Shown here: positions 9,277 to 18,960 of the stretch, piece by piece
How positions within the stretch are numbered: the first letter of the stretch is position 1
Layout: every line of letters begins with the position of its first letter
NCBI RefSeq assembly: GCF_004014715.1
Contig: NZ_CP034835.1
Location: forward strand, 806,001 to 870,000
Length of the DNA: 64,000 nucleotides
Direction of reading: 5' to 3'
DNA from: Pseudoalteromonas sp. R3
GTDB lineage: Bacteria > Pseudomonadota > Gammaproteobacteria > Enterobacterales > Alteromonadaceae
Made by a program: the position numbers and the translations under genes
The notes under the pieces: model-generated
The model's database searches: none
Seen by the model: the letters and a program-made list of their open reading frames with translations, nothing else
What the model was told of the DNA's origin: nothing

Positions 9277-10473
9277 ATGAGAGCAGCGGCATTTTTCAGC
9301 CAGCTTCAGCAACAGATTGAAGAAGTAAAAGCTGAGGGTTTATACAAAAAAGAACGTGTGATCACTTCTCAGCAGCAAGCAGAAATCGCAGTATCAACCG
9401 GCGAAAGTGTTATCAACTTCTGTGCAAACAATTACCTTGGTCTGGCTAATCACCCAGACTTGATAGCTTCTGCTCAGCGTGGTCTGGACGATCATGGCTT
9501 TGGTGTGGCGTCTGTACGCTTTATCTGTGGTACTCAGGATATCCATAAAACACTGGAAGCCAAAATCAGCGATTTTCTGCAAACCGAAGACACCATCCTG
9601 TATTCTTCGTGTTTTGATGCCAACGCAGGTCTGTTCGAAACTATTTTAGGTCCGGATGATGCGATTATTTCGGATTCTCTGAATCATGCATCTATCATTG
9701 ATGGTGTGCGTCTGTGTAAAGCAAAACGTTTCCGCTATGCCAACAACGACATGGCTGACCTTGAAAAGCAGTTGATCGCAGCAGATGAGGCGGGTGTAAA
9801 AACTAAGCTGATTGCAACCGACGGCGTATTCTCAATGGATGGGGTAATTTGTAACCTGTCTGAGCTATGTGATCTGGCGGATAAATATGATGCACTGGTG
9901 ATGGTCGACGACTCTCATGCCGTAGGCTTTGTGGGTGAAAACGGCCGTGGTACGCCTGAGTATTGTGGTGTTATGGATCGTGTTGACATCATTACAGGTA
10001 CTTTAGGTAAAGCACTGGGTGGCGCGTCAGGCGGTTATACATCTGGTAAAAAAGAGATTGTAGAGTGGTTGCGTCAACGTTCTCGTCCATACCTGTTCTC
10101 AAACTCGCTGGCTCCGTCTATTGTTACAGCTTCAATCAAAGTATTGGATATGATGAAAGAAGGCCAGGCACTGCGTAACAAGTTGTGGGAAAATGCCGCG
10201 CATTTCCGTACTAAAATGGAAGCAGCAGGCTTTACCTGTGCAGGTAAAGATCATGCCATTATTCCGGTGATGTTGGGCGATGCAAAAGTGGCATCGGACA
10301 TGGCAGACCGGTTGCTTGCTGAAGGGATTTATGTGATTGGTTTCTCTTATCCGGTTGTACCAAAAGGCCAGGCACGGATCCGTACTCAAATCTCTGCGGC
10401 GCACACCACAGAGCAGCTGGACAAAGCAATTGATGCCTTTATCCGCATTGGTAAAGAGCTAGGTGTCATCTAA
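9277..10473 (+). CDS. kbl: 2-amino-3-ketobutyrate CoA ligase (glycine C-acetyltransferase)
   Basis: 398-residue alpha-oxoamine synthase. With PLP it splits 2-amino-3-ketobutyrate with CoA into glycine and acetyl-CoA, the second step of threonine breakdown. Motifs: [13 protein letters not shown] near the N-terminus, [18 protein letters not shown], and the PLP lysine in [17 protein letters not shown]. Length equals the E. coli enzyme. It is followed by tdh 79 bp on, the usual pair. Confidence 0.97.
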   Translation: MRAAAFFSQLQQQIEEVKAEGLYKKERVITSQQQAEIAVSTGESVINFCANNYLGLANHPDLIASAQRGLDDHGFGVASVRFICGTQDIHKTLEAKISDFLQTEDTILYSSCFDANAGLFETILGPDDAIISDSLNHASIIDGVRLCKAKRFRYANNDMADLEKQLIAADEAGVKTKLIATDGVFSMDGVICNLSELCDLADKYDALVMVDDSHAVGFVGENGRGTPEYCGVMDRVDIITGTLGKALGGASGGYTSGKKEIVEWLRQRSRPYLFSNSLAPSIVTASIKVLDMMKEGQALRNKLWENAAHFRTKMEAAGFTCAGKDHAIIPVMLGDAKVASDMADRLLAEGIYVIGFSYPVVPKGQARIRTQISAAHTTEQLDKAIDAFIRIGKELGVI

Positions 10474-10510
10474 TTACTCCCTGGTGGCGTTCAGCAATAA
10501 GCGAATTTTA

Positions 10511-10531
10511 ACGCAGGCCACGGGCTTGCGT
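10511..10531 (+). promoter_or_regulatory. Intercistronic hairpin kbl-tdh
   Basis: ACGCAGGCC, loop ACG, GGCTTGCGT: a nine-pair stem with one G-U, followed by GTTTCT. It sits in the 79-bp kbl-tdh gap without a proper T-run, so it may slow 3' decay of the kbl message or partly attenuate tdh rather than terminate. Confidence 0.5.
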
Positions 10532-10552
10532 GTTTCTAACGAGTGAAAACAC

Positions 10553-11578
10553 ATGAAAGCATTATCCAAGTTAAAAGCAGAAGAAGGGATTTGGATGACG
10601 GATGCGCCCAAACCGGAAGTAGGGCATAACGATCTGCTGATCAAAATCCGTAAAACCGCCATTTGTGGTACCGATGTCCATATTTATAAGTGGGATGAAT
10701 GGGCGCAAAACACCATTCCAACTCCTATGGTGGTTGGGCACGAATACGTAGGTGAAGTGGTCGATATGGGCCAGGAAGTGCGTGGCTTTGAGATTGGCGA
10801 CCGTGTATCAGGCGAAGGCCATATTACCTGTGGTCACTGTCGTAACTGTCGCGGTGGTCGCGTCCATTTGTGTCGTAACACAATCGGCGTAGGCGTAAAC
10901 CGTGAGGGTTCTTTCGCAGAGTATCTGGTGATCCCGGCTTACAACGCATTCAAGATCCCTGATAACATCTCAGACGAACTTGCCTCTATTTTTGACCCAT
11001 TTGGTAATGCTGTGCACACGGCATTGTCGTTTGATTTGGTGGGTGAGGATGTGCTTATCACGGGAGCAGGCCCTATTGGTATAATGGCCGCCGCAGTTGC
11101 AAAACATGTTGGTGCTCGTCATGTTGTGATCACTGATGTGAATGAATATCGTCTTGAGCTGGCTCGCAAAATGGGTGCAACCCGTGCCGTGAATGTTGCC
11201 GAAGAAAAGCTTGAAGATGTCATGGCGGAGCTGGGCATGACTGAAGGCTTTGATATAGGTCTGGAAATGTCGGGTGTACCTGTGGCATTTAACAGTATGC
11301 TTAATAACATGAACCATGGCGGTAAAATTGCCATGTTAGGTATTCCACCAAGCGATATGGCTGTGGATTGGAATCAGGTTATCTTTAAAGGCTTAGTGAT
11401 CAAAGGCATCTATGGTCGCGAAATGTTCGAAACCTGGTACAAAATGGCCAGCTTGATCCAGTCGGGCTTGAATCTGGAGCCGATTATTACCCACCAGTTC
11501 CATGTCGATGAGTTCCAGCAGGGCTTTGATACGATGATCTCTGGTCAATCGGGTAAAGTGATCTTAAACTGGGATTAA
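10553..11578 (+). CDS. tdh: L-threonine 3-dehydrogenase
   Basis: 341-residue zinc-dependent medium-chain dehydrogenase that oxidises threonine to 2-amino-3-ketobutyrate with NAD+. Catalytic zinc ligands lie in [13 protein letters not shown] and GHEYVGEV; the structural zinc is held by [15 protein letters not shown]; the Rossmann motif is [15 protein letters not shown]. It works directly with kbl upstream, passing on an unstable intermediate. Length is exactly that of E. coli Tdh. Confidence 0.97.
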   Translation: MKALSKLKAEEGIWMTDAPKPEVGHNDLLIKIRKTAICGTDVHIYKWDEWAQNTIPTPMVVGHEYVGEVVDMGQEVRGFEIGDRVSGEGHITCGHCRNCRGGRVHLCRNTIGVGVNREGSFAEYLVIPAYNAFKIPDNISDELASIFDPFGNAVHTALSFDLVGEDVLITGAGPIGIMAAAVAKHVGARHVVITDVNEYRLELARKMGATRAVNVAEEKLEDVMAELGMTEGFDIGLEMSGVPVAFNSMLNNMNHGGKIAMLGIPPSDMAVDWNQVIFKGLVIKGIYGREMFETWYKMASLIQSGLNLEPIITHQFHVDEFQQGFDTMISGQSGKVILNWD

Positions 11579-11600
11579 GGTCCAAACTAACCTTCTTGAA

Positions 11601-11636
11601 AACACCTCGGGCCTGTGGTCATTAACGAGGTGTTTT
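11601..11636 (+). terminator. Terminator after tdh
   Basis: AACACCTCG and CGAGGTGTT pair across a loop, followed by six T. It ends the kbl-tdh transcript; glpE begins 30 bp later. Confidence 0.85.
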
Positions 11637-11665
11637 TTGTGTCTGCTTAATGAATTGAGAGTATT

Positions 11666-11983
11666 ATGAGTTTTAAACATATTTCAGTGGCCCAAACAAA
11701 AGATATGCTGGCGCAATCAGATCTGGTTATTGCGGATATTCGCGATGCTAACTCGTTTGCACAGGGGCATATTCCCGGCGCCGAGCACCTTTCCAATGAT
11801 AATTTGGGACACTTCTTGCAGGAAAAAGAGTTTGAACAGCCAATCATCGTTGTGTGCTACCACGGTATCAGCTCACAGGGGGCCGCAAACTACCTGGCTG
11901 AGCAAGGGTTTGAAGATGTTTACAGCATGGATGGTGGCTTCACACAGTGGGCACAGGAGTTGCCTGATAGCGTGGCAAAATGA
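11666..11983 (+). CDS. glpE: Thiosulfate sulfurtransferase GlpE (single-domain rhodanese)
   Basis: 105 residues, one rhodanese domain. The substrate-entry motif DIRDANSFAQGHIPGA and the active-site loop VVCYHGISSQGAA, with the sulfur-carrying cysteine, are clear. Enzymes of this kind move sulfane sulfur to cyanide, thioredoxin or other acceptors in the cytoplasm. It overlaps glpG by 4 bp (ATGA), the same pair as in the E. coli glp region, though glpR is not here. Confidence 0.93.
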   Translation: MSFKHISVAQTKDMLAQSDLVIADIRDANSFAQGHIPGAEHLSNDNLGHFLQEKEFEQPIIVVCYHGISSQGAANYLAEQGFEDVYSMDGGFTQWAQELPDSVAK

Positions 11984-12789
11984 AACTATTAGGCTCCCAC
12001 GATAATCCTCGCGCGGTTCAGGGAGTCGCAGACTACCTGAGGACTCAGCATATTGAATGCCATGTCGCCAGTGAAGATGGGCACGTTACGTCAGTATGGG
12101 TGAGTGCTGAACAATGGCCTCAGGCAAATGAAATTTGGCAAGAGTTTGTTACCAATCCCTATAACGACAAGTATCTTGCTGCCTCCTGGCAGCTTTCCCC
12201 CAAAGATTCACCTTTGGTATACCAGGGTACCAAGCTGAATTTGTGGCGCCGTTTTAGCCAACTGAGTTGGGTGCTCAAATCTGTCTTTATTACTTCGCTG
12301 GGTATTTATCTGAGCTTCTTTGTTTATGGTGTCGAGTCTGTCTTTAGTACTTTCCAGTTTGATCCTCACACCCCCTGGCGCTGGGTCACACCAGCTTTTT
12401 TGCACTTTGGCTTATTGCATTTGGTGTTCAACCTTTCCTGGTGGGTGTATCTCGGTAACCTGATTGAGCGTCGTTTAGGTAACTGGGTGTTAAGTGCAAT
12501 TTTTATTACAGGCGCTTTGCTGAGTAACTGGATGCAGTACCTGCTGGCTGATGCTAACTTTGGTGGGCTCAGTGGCGTGGTTTATGCTCTGTTGGGTTTT
12601 TGCTGGATCCATTCTGTATTACATCCAAAATCATCGCCGTTGATAAGCACGCCTGTTGTTGGGTTTATGCTGGTTTGGATGGTGTTAGGTTTTACAGATG
12701 TTTTGTTTATCAATATGGCAAACTGGGCGCATTTATTTGGTTTAATTGGCGGTATTGGTGTGGCTGTGCTGGTTCGAACCAGAGATTAA
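11980..12789 (+). CDS. glpG: Rhomboid intramembrane serine protease GlpG
   Basis: 269 residues: an N-terminal cytoplasmic domain of about 80 residues, then six membrane helices. The catalytic serine is in GGLSGVVYALLGF (GxSG) and the histidine in NMANWAHLFGLIGG; the WR-like loop HFGLLHLVFNLSWWVYLG is also present. Cuts membrane proteins within or next to their helices at the inner membrane. Translationally coupled to glpE. Confidence 0.95.
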   Translation: MKLLGSHDNPRAVQGVADYLRTQHIECHVASEDGHVTSVWVSAEQWPQANEIWQEFVTNPYNDKYLAASWQLSPKDSPLVYQGTKLNLWRRFSQLSWVLKSVFITSLGIYLSFFVYGVESVFSTFQFDPHTPWRWVTPAFLHFGLLHLVFNLSWWVYLGNLIERRLGNWVLSAIFITGALLSNWMQYLLADANFGGLSGVVYALLGFCWIHSVLHPKSSPLISTPVVGFMLVWMVLGFTDVLFINMANWAHLFGLIGGIGVAVLVRTRD

Positions 12790-12794
12790 GTATC

Positions 12795-12825
12795 AGGCTA
12801 ATCAACAGAGCAGCCTGATTAGCCT
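12795..12825. terminator. Perfect inverted repeat between glpG and the FliL-like gene
   Basis: AGGCTAATCA and TGATTAGCCT are perfect 10-bp arms around an 11-nt loop between converging genes. There is no T-run on either side, so it is either a weak bidirectional terminator or a 3'-end stabilising stem. Confidence 0.45.
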
Positions 12826-13219
12826 AATGATATAAATATTTGGTAAACAGCACTTCCCGGATGATTTCTTGTCCGGTCTCTTCTTTTAATAAAGTTTTGA
12901 GCTTTTCAGCACAACGCTGACGAATTTCCTCACGTCCGGTAAGTGATTTTACTGTTTCTTCTGGCTCTTTACTTAATATCTGGACAATGGCATCACGCAG
13001 TAATGGGGTGTGGTGTTCGACAACCGCGATATTGCTCACGTCATCAAGCATTAAATCGACCGTGACGCGCACATAACCCAGCTTTTTATTAGATTGTCCG
13101 ATATAGTTGGTAATAATGTCAGGCTCAAATCCAAAGTAACCAACGGTTGATTCAGCGCGTAAGTTTGTACTCACACAAATCAGCACAATTGCCATCAACG
13201 CGACATAGATACGATTCAT
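12824..13219 (-). CDS. FliL-like protein with a signal peptide
   Basis: 131 residues. The first 22 form a signal peptide ending in LRAES. The rest has the FliL domain layout: YVRVTVDLMLDDVSNIAVV, then HHTPLLRDAIVQILSKEP and RQRCAEKLKTLLKEETG. True FliL has a transmembrane helix and lies in flagellar operons, where it supports stator function. This copy is probably secreted or periplasmic and lies next to ubiC, with no flagellar gene in sight. Such orphan FliL-like proteins occur beside ubiC in related marine bacteria as far as I recall; their role is not known to me. Confidence 0.8.
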   Translation of the reverse strand: MNRIYVALMAIVLICVSTNLRAESTVGYFGFEPDIITNYIGQSNKKLGYVRVTVDLMLDDVSNIAVVEHHTPLLRDAIVQILSKEPEETVKSLTGREEIRQRCAEKLKTLLKEETGQEIIREVLFTKYLYH

Positions 13220-13374
13220 AATAGCCTGAAAATACTTAACTAAATACCAACAATAGAATTAGTTTATACGTAAAACCGAGTTATGAACAGCAGTGAGTAA
13301 GGGAAAGGTAAACTTTTTTGCCGGAGTAAGCTTTGCTATTATGACGCGGTTATTACCTGAATTGAATTATCGAC

Positions 13375-13904
13375 TTGTTTAATCTGCCAAATTTATTGCG
13401 ATCAAGCTGGGAACCGCTTTCCCAGTATAAGGACATCATCCCAGACAGGTTGCACCCTTTGCTGTGTGAGACTGGCTCTTTGACAGCTTTGCTGCGCGCC
13501 CGGTGTGGCGCTTTGCATGTAGAAGTGCTCAGCGAACAAAAGTGCAGGCTGGAGCATGAGGTGAAGGCTATCCTCAAGTGTGACAGCGCGCTGTGTCGTG
13601 AGGTCGTGCTATATTGTGATGATATCCCTGTGGTGTATGGGCAAAGCTGGATCCCTGAGAGTGCAAACTCACTTGGTCTGAGCAATATAGGCAGCACACC
13701 GCTGGGTGAGCGCTTGTTTGACCAACAGGCATGGAAACGGGGCGAGATTGAGGTAACAAAGCTACAAAAAAGGCATTACCCTCATTTTTACCAAGTAAAG
13801 GCACATTAGACAGCGATATCTGTTTTGCAAGGCGTAGTGTGTTTACGCGCCAGGATAGCAAAGTGCTGGTGTGCGAGATATTCCTGAATGGAGTTAAGGT
13901 ATGA
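13375..13904 (+). CDS. ubiC: Chorismate lyase UbiC, frame broken near the C-terminus
   Basis: Makes 4-hydroxybenzoate from chorismate, the entry step of ubiquinone synthesis. The open frame from TTG 13375 gives [13 protein letters not shown], a central [11 protein letters not shown] region and [12 protein letters not shown], then stops at 13809 after YQVKAH, about 30 residues short. In another frame the sequence continues [10 protein letters not shown] and [12 protein letters not shown], which match the conserved (W)ARRSxF and LVSEIFLP end of UbiC, and stops at 13902-13904 in an ATGA overlap with ubiA. One added base between about 13785 and 13800 (for example in AAA at 13797-13799) restores the protein. 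The start codon is the first possible one in frame, after a TGA at 13363. Confidence 0.88.
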
Positions 13905-14767
13905 AGCTATCTCGGCTTCGGGCTGATCACATCGAAGAATACAAACAGTTAATGCGTGTTGAGAAGCCGATTGGCACTTTGTTGCTGATGTGGCCAACAC
14001 TTTGGAGCCTATGGATAGCATCTGGCGGCGTACCACCGTGGCATTTGTTGCTTATATTCGTTCTGGGCACTTTCATGATGCGAAGTGCAGGTTGCGTAAT
14101 CAATGATTTTGCTGACCGTAAAGTAGATGGTGCCGTAAAAAGAACAGCGCAAAGGCCTCTGGCCAGGGGCGCTGTAAGTGAAGGTGAGGCACTGACCCTG
14201 TTTGCTTCACTCATTGGTGCCTCTTTCATTCTGGTTCTGATGCTCAATTGGCAGACCATTTTACTGTCCTTTGGTGCTTTGGCGCTGGCGAGTGTTTACC
14301 CTTTTATGAAGCGTTATACACATTTACCTCAGGTAGTGCTTGGTGCTGCGTTTAGCTGGGGCATCCCAATGGCCTTTATGGCGGCTCAGGAAACAGTGCC
14401 TGTGCTTGCCTGGGTGCTGTTTATTGCTAATCTGCTCTGGACTGTTGCCTATGATACAAAGTATGCCATGGTTGATAAAGATGACGATGTGGTCATCGGG
14501 ATTAAATCGACTGCCATTTTGTTTGGGCGTTGGGACAGGCATGTGATTGCTGGGTTGAATTTGACCTTTTTGGTGTGCATGGCCTGGGTGGCGATTCAGG
14601 TAGGTATGTCCGTGTGGTTCTGGGTTGGATTTGCAGTTGCCGGGGTCTGGCTTGCAAAACTACAATGGCAGATCAATGACAGAAGCAGAGATAAGTGTTT
14701 TAAGGCTTTTTTGAGCAATAATTACGTGGGTCTGGCGATGTTTGCAGGTGTGGTTGCTGGCGTTTAA
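13901..14767 (+). CDS. ubiA: 4-hydroxybenzoate octaprenyltransferase
   Basis: 288-residue membrane prenyltransferase with eight or nine helices. It attaches the polyprenyl tail to 4-hydroxybenzoate at the inner membrane. Both aspartate-rich motifs are visible: [20 protein letters not shown] after the second helix and [13 protein letters not shown] in the second half. It overlaps the restored ubiC end by 4 bp, so the enzyme that makes its substrate is coupled to it. Confidence 0.96.
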   Translation: MKLSRLRADHIEEYKQLMRVEKPIGTLLLMWPTLWSLWIASGGVPPWHLLLIFVLGTFMMRSAGCVINDFADRKVDGAVKRTAQRPLARGAVSEGEALTLFASLIGASFILVLMLNWQTILLSFGALALASVYPFMKRYTHLPQVVLGAAFSWGIPMAFMAAQETVPVLAWVLFIANLLWTVAYDTKYAMVDKDDDVVIGIKSTAILFGRWDRHVIAGLNLTFLVCMAWVAIQVGMSVWFWVGFAVAGVWLAKLQWQINDRSRDKCFKAFLSNNYVGLAMFAGVVAGV

Positions 14768-14949
14768 CTCGCGGGCAAGCCAGGTGGTTTGAAAAGGTGC
14801 CAAGAAAGATGAGGGTGAGCGAATTTTTTACTTTGTGACTCGTTCGTTAGACCTAAAAACATCGCCATTCGAACTGAGTGTATTGCTTAAAACTCGCTCA
14901 AAACTCCCATTTAACTAAACAGGACAAGAAAAACGGTTAGCCAGATTGG

Positions 14950-15855
14950 TTAACTGTTTACGGCTGTTGCAACCGCATTTTTCTGTGCTGTTTGTTCAAT
15001 TAATGACAACAAGTTACTGACGTGTGAACCACTACCAAGTTGGTGACTGGTTTGCACGACAATCTGTTCATGACTCGCATCCTTGTTAGTCTTGAGTAAG
15101 ATTAGCTCAGGATCCTGGGCGATGACCTTAGAATGTTCAATGCTTGCAATTGCAAAGCTCTGGCTATTCTTCAGTCCATCAATCACCTGGCTGATGTTAC
15201 CGATTTTGACGTTGGTTGACTTGTTAAGCCCTTCAACCGCCTCATTGAGCATGTTCTGCACCTGTTTTGACTGAGAAAAGCAGCCATACATAGGGTATTG
15301 AGCAAGCTCGCTGCGACGAATACTGTCTTGTGTTGCCAGTGGGTGTTGTTTAGCTACAAACAAAACAAGTTGGTCGGGCAGGTGGATATCACTCACTAAG
15401 CTGGTTGCAGACTCCAGGTAAACACTGATATCGATTTCACCAAGCTGAAGCTTGCGAAGTAGATCATGTTCACTTAAAAGTTGCATTTCAACTTTGACGT
15501 TAGGGAAATCCGCCAAAAACTGTCCACATGACGTTGGCACTATGCTACTTGCTTGTGCAGTGTAACCAACAACAACGCGCTGCTGATCACGACCAAACAA
15601 GCTTTGTTTGATAGTGTTTCTGGTTATGTCTAATTCCGACAAGGTCGACTTACAATAATTTAAAAAAAGCTCGCCTTGCTCGGTCAGTTTGACGGAGCGG
15701 GTAGAACGTTTGACAAGTTCACAGCCAATCTCATCTTCCAGTGTCTGAATGCTTCTGGTGAGTGCGGAAGTACTGATATTGGTTTGTTCTGCGGCTTGCC
15801 TAAAGTGGCGTAAATTGCCTAAAGCAACGAATTGCTCGAGTTGTTCAAATCTCAT
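14950..15855 (-). CDS. LysR-family transcriptional regulator
   Basis: 301 residues. The winged helix-turn-helix lies in residues 1-60 (FRQAAEQTNISTSALTRSIQ, then LEDEIGCELVKRS). The rest is the two-lobed effector domain (VVVGYTAQASSIV, then LGEIDISVYLES). The ligand is unknown. The nearest candidate target, by divergence, would be to its right, but that side is occupied by the HD-GYP gene on the same strand, so no obvious divergent target exists. About 180 bp separate it from ubiA, and I see no terminator there. Confidence 0.9.
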   Translation of the reverse strand: MRFEQLEQFVALGNLRHFRQAAEQTNISTSALTRSIQTLEDEIGCELVKRSTRSVKLTEQGELFLNYCKSTLSELDITRNTIKQSLFGRDQQRVVVGYTAQASSIVPTSCGQFLADFPNVKVEMQLLSEHDLLRKLQLGEIDISVYLESATSLVSDIHLPDQLVLFVAKQHPLATQDSIRRSELAQYPMYGCFSQSKQVQNMLNEAVEGLNKSTNVKIGNISQVIDGLKNSQSFAIASIEHSKVIAQDPELILLKTNKDASHEQIVVQTSHQLGSGSHVSNLLSLIEQTAQKNAVATAVNS

Positions 15856-15964
15856 GTGAAATTCCTTTTATTTCAACAAAAATGCAATGACAACGTTGAT
15901 TCCCTAATACTAATACAGTTTAGAGAAACATCCAAGTGAATTTTTTACATTTCGCTTACAAAAA

Positions 15965-17491
15965 CTAGTCTGGGTACTGATCACGTATTGCGACGAATTG
16001 TTCCAGATTTTCTACAAACAGATCAACCAGTTTGGGATCAAATTGTTGACCTCTTTGGCTTTTTATCTCTGTTAGAATTTCTTCAAGTGTCCAAACAGGC
16101 TTGTAACATCGAACACTACCTAGTGCATCGAACACATCTGCAAGCGCTGTAATTCTCCCGGCGATGTCTATTTGCTCACCTTTCAGGCCTTGAGGGTAGC
16201 CACTGCCGTCCCACTTTTCATGATGTTGATGAGCGATGATCGCGCCACATTGCAAAATATCATTTGTTGAGTTTTTTAGTATTTCATAACCTTGTTGGGC
16301 ATGTGTCTTCATTATTGCCCATTCTTCGTCATTCAGCTTTCCAGGTTTATTAAGAATGACGTCCGGGATACTTATTTTTCCAATATCGTGCAAGGGTGAA
16401 GCAAGCTTTATAATTTCGGCCTTATAATCGTTCAATCCAACCAATTTAGCCAGTAATAAACTGTAATGAGCTACCCGTTTTACGTGTGAGCCTGTTTCTT
16501 TGGATCGCTTCTCGACTGCTTCACCGAGAATATAAGAGAGCTCTTTTTGCGATTCTTTTACTGTTTCCCTTAGATTCAGGTTGTCATATGCAAGGGCAAT
16601 ATTGTTGGCAAAAAATGCGAGTAACTGACAATCAGTAGGCTGCAACAGGCCTTTTTTACTGACATACAACATAGTCTCTAGCCCAGCCTGGCTGGTAAAG
16701 TAACCCACATACTCATGATCTGATTTACTGGATGTTTTGCGATTATGTGTTTCTATAAAACGGCTTTTTACCTTATCAGGCAATGCCGTTTGCTCTGGCT
16801 CGATACCAGCACCTGAAGCGGCAAGTAGCTGAAATTCTGCCCCGGAGCCATTTTGCTTGTTTACTGCGGCTGCGCAATAGATATCCGAATCGCTCAGGCC
16901 CATTACATCGGCAACGTGAGACAAAATGGTTGATGCGAAGTCCTGGACATTATTGCATTTCAAAAAGCTGGAGGATGCATCAATAATCCGTTCAAGCCCC
17001 TGTTTGTGTCGTTCAATCGTCTGAATATCGCGGTGTGAGCGTAACGCTGAATAGAGTAAAGTTTTTAATTTAACCGCAGTCAGCTCGGTTTTGTTTTTAT
17101 AATCATTAATGTCATAGTCGCGGATAACCGACTCTTCCGGTGCTTCACCAGGCTGTCCGGTGCGCAGAATAAGACGAATATCATGGTTGGCCATGTCGTT
17201 ACGGATGAACTTGATAAGGTCTAGACCCGCATGGTTACTTTCCATCACAACGTCAATCAAGCCAACTGAAATGGACTCTTCCGAATTCAGTATGTCCATT
17301 GCCTGTTTGGCTGAATACGCATGATGAAAGCGTAGTGGCTTTTGCTCAAACCGGAAATCCGATAGCACCAATTTGGTGACCTGATGAATGTCTTCTTCAT
17401 CATCGACCACCAGAATATCCCAATATGCATTATCTATGGTAATTTGCTCGTCATCCTTAAGTGGCTCATTTGAAAAGAGAAAGCTGCTCAC
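15965..17491 (-). CDS. Response regulator with DUF3369 and HD-GYP domains
   Basis: 508 residues. Receiver domain about 25-150 (ILVVDDEEDIHQVTK, phospho-acceptor in GLIDVVMES). A GAF-like DUF3369 domain follows at about 170-320. The C-terminal HD-GYP domain has VKRVAHYS, HDIGKISIPD, AHQHHEKWDGSGYP and ALADVFDAL, all metal and catalytic residues present, so it is probably an active cyclic-di-GMP phosphodiesterase switched by a sensor kinase not in the window. Its GYP motif is complete. It is on the same strand as the LysR gene with about 110 bp between. Confidence 0.93.
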   Translation of the reverse strand: MSSFLFSNEPLKDDEQITIDNAYWDILVVDDEEDIHQVTKLVLSDFRFEQKPLRFHHAYSAKQAMDILNSEESISVGLIDVVMESNHAGLDLIKFIRNDMANHDIRLILRTGQPGEAPEESVIRDYDINDYKNKTELTAVKLKTLLYSALRSHRDIQTIERHKQGLERIIDASSSFLKCNNVQDFASTILSHVADVMGLSDSDIYCAAAVNKQNGSGAEFQLLAASGAGIEPEQTALPDKVKSRFIETHNRKTSSKSDHEYVGYFTSQAGLETMLYVSKKGLLQPTDCQLLAFFANNIALAYDNLNLRETVKESQKELSYILGEAVEKRSKETGSHVKRVAHYSLLLAKLVGLNDYKAEIIKLASPLHDIGKISIPDVILNKPGKLNDEEWAIMKTHAQQGYEILKNSTNDILQCGAIIAHQHHEKWDGSGYPQGLKGEQIDIAGRITALADVFDALGSVRCYKPVWTLEEILTEIKSQRGQQFDPKLVDLFVENLEQFVAIRDQYPD

Positions 17492-17550
17492 ATAGAACCT
17501 CTGCTCAGTATGCGTTCTCTGTTAGTATAGCCAGCAAAAAACTGAGTTGC

Positions 17551-17948
17551 TTAATCTTGTATTGGCTTTTTTTCAATATTGTTAAGTTCTATCGCAATGG
17601 CATCACAGGAAATGTGGATCTCATATAAAGAAAGAAGTAATGAGAGTGTCAGACAACACAGGCTGGCGCCAAACAAGATCACGCCGAAGACAGCCACGTC
17701 GATAAACAGTGCAAACATCGACAAGGTGCATAGTAAGAAGGCGATTACCCCCATACTTGCATCAGGCGAATCAGTTTGATGCGTTTTTTTAGGTTATCAA
17801 TTTGGGCAATGACCAGCGGTCTGAGGTGTTCCCCCTCTCTGGCGTTTAACTCTCTGATCAGCTGTGCCAGCACTAAAAACCGGTTGGTATATGCCAGCAG
17901 CAGCAAAGAGATTGCGGGGAACAACAATCCGGGTGTGGTGAGCGTCAT
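17551..17948 (-). CDS. DUF2721 membrane protein, frame broken
   Basis: Two small overlapping frames join into one DUF2721 protein of about 132 residues. The first (from ATG 17948, GGAG 8 bp upstream) gives MTLTTPGLLFPAISLLLLA, a charged segment, and KKRIKLIRLMQVWG before a stop. The second, starting inside the overlap, gives GVIAFLLCTLSMFALF and LLLSLYEIHIS. Adding one base to the run of five C (plus strand 17748-17752) makes continuous QVWGVIAFLL. The family has three membrane helices, a polar loop and unknown function. Both halves fit the family end to end, so this is one gene, not two. Confidence 0.85.
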
Positions 17949-18011
17949 TTTTGTACTCCGTATAAGCACGCTACAATAGTGATTATCATAGCAAAAATTT
18001 GGAGTCCAGCG

Positions 18012-18344
18012 ATGAGTAATACTATGTTTGACTGGACGTGTGTGTATCGCACGGATAACCCATTAGAAGCCCATATTATTTTGGGCTTGTTGACACAAGC
18101 GAGGCTCAAAACACATGTTGAGGGTGCAGCGCTGGCTACCGCATTGGGGGAGATACCATTTTGTCAGGAGACAATAAAAATATTTGTCTGCGCGATAAAA
18201 GTACCCGAGGCGGAAGAAATCTTGGTAAACTACCAGCAAAACAACTTATCGGAAGATTGGCAGTGTCGCGGCTGCTCTGAACACAATGGTTCAGGGTTTC
18301 AATATTGCTGGCACTGTGGAAAAAGCTATGACGAAAGCAAATAA
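18012..18344 (+). CDS. DUF2007 protein with a C-terminal zinc ribbon
   Basis: 110 residues. The first 75 match the DUF2007 signal-transducing domain (VYRTDNPLEAHIILGLLTQA, then VFVCAIKVPEAEEIL-like strand). The C-terminus has CRGC and CWHCGK, a short zinc ribbon. The ATG at 18012 has GGAG 8 bp upstream; an earlier ATG at 17979 adds 11 residues without a ribosome site. The last 17 bp overlap the start of the DUF416 gene. DUF2007 is PII-like in fold; no specific partner is known. Confidence 0.85.
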   Translation: MSNTMFDWTCVYRTDNPLEAHIILGLLTQARLKTHVEGAALATALGEIPFCQETIKIFVCAIKVPEAEEILVNYQQNNLSEDWQCRGCSEHNGSGFQYCWHCGKSYDESK

Positions 18345-18924
18345 TTTTCAGCGTATCAGAGAGCTAAATTATTTACAGAAGGCAGTCCTTGCTGCGGCCA
18401 TATTAGAACGTATGCTGCCCAACTACGGCCTGTTCAGTGAGGCAACTGGATTCGGCGATGAGGCGATATTGCGCAGTGCGCTAAATGTATGCTGGGAAAA
18501 AGTGCTTTTGCCAAAAAGCAAAATTAGTCTGGAAAAGCAAATCGAGAAGATTGAGCCTAATGTCCCGGAGCTGAAAGATTTTGATATGTTTGGCACGTAT
18601 GCGGCTATCGATGTTGCAACAGCACTTCTTGGTTTTATTCAGGGTGTGATGAGTAAAGATGAGAGTGAGTTTGTCAACGTGGCGAAGATTTCTCAGGCAA
18701 CCGTTGCAAGGTACATTGAGTTTTTGCTAATGGCAGAAGACATTCAGCCAGACAATCAACAGGTCAGAGAGCACCCTTTAATGCAGTACGAAATAGAAGT
18801 ACTTGGCGAGCTGATTGACTGTGTTGCGGACATGCCTCGTATTGATAATCAGTCGGTTAAAACTCTTAAGGCATTGGCGCTGAGCGATGGGCAGACCAAT
18901 ATAGGTCTGGCAATTGAAGTCTGA
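18328..18924 (+). CDS. yjaG: YjaG family (DUF416) protein
   Basis: 198 residues. Matches the YjaG family by its AAILERMLPNYGLFSEATGF opening, FDMFGTYAAIDVATALLG and the C-terminal EVLGELIDCV and GQTNIGLAIE segments. It is cytoplasmic, helical, and of unknown function. The ATG at 18328 gives the family start (about 15 residues before LNYLQKAVLAAAILERM). It overlaps the DUF2007 gene by 17 bp, so the two are probably translated from one message. Confidence 0.88.
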   Translation: MTKANNFQRIRELNYLQKAVLAAAILERMLPNYGLFSEATGFGDEAILRSALNVCWEKVLLPKSKISLEKQIEKIEPNVPELKDFDMFGTYAAIDVATALLGFIQGVMSKDESEFVNVAKISQATVARYIEFLLMAEDIQPDNQQVREHPLMQYEIEVLGELIDCVADMPRIDNQSVKTLKALALSDGQTNIGLAIEV

Positions 18925-18960
18925 TTTTTTATCCAAATTTTTAGTAGTGGAGAATCAAAA

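Noticed and set aside
17551..17969. Two separate small membrane genes
   Set aside because: The two frames overlap, fit one DUF2721 protein end to end, and are joined by one base in a C5 run, so they are one gene.
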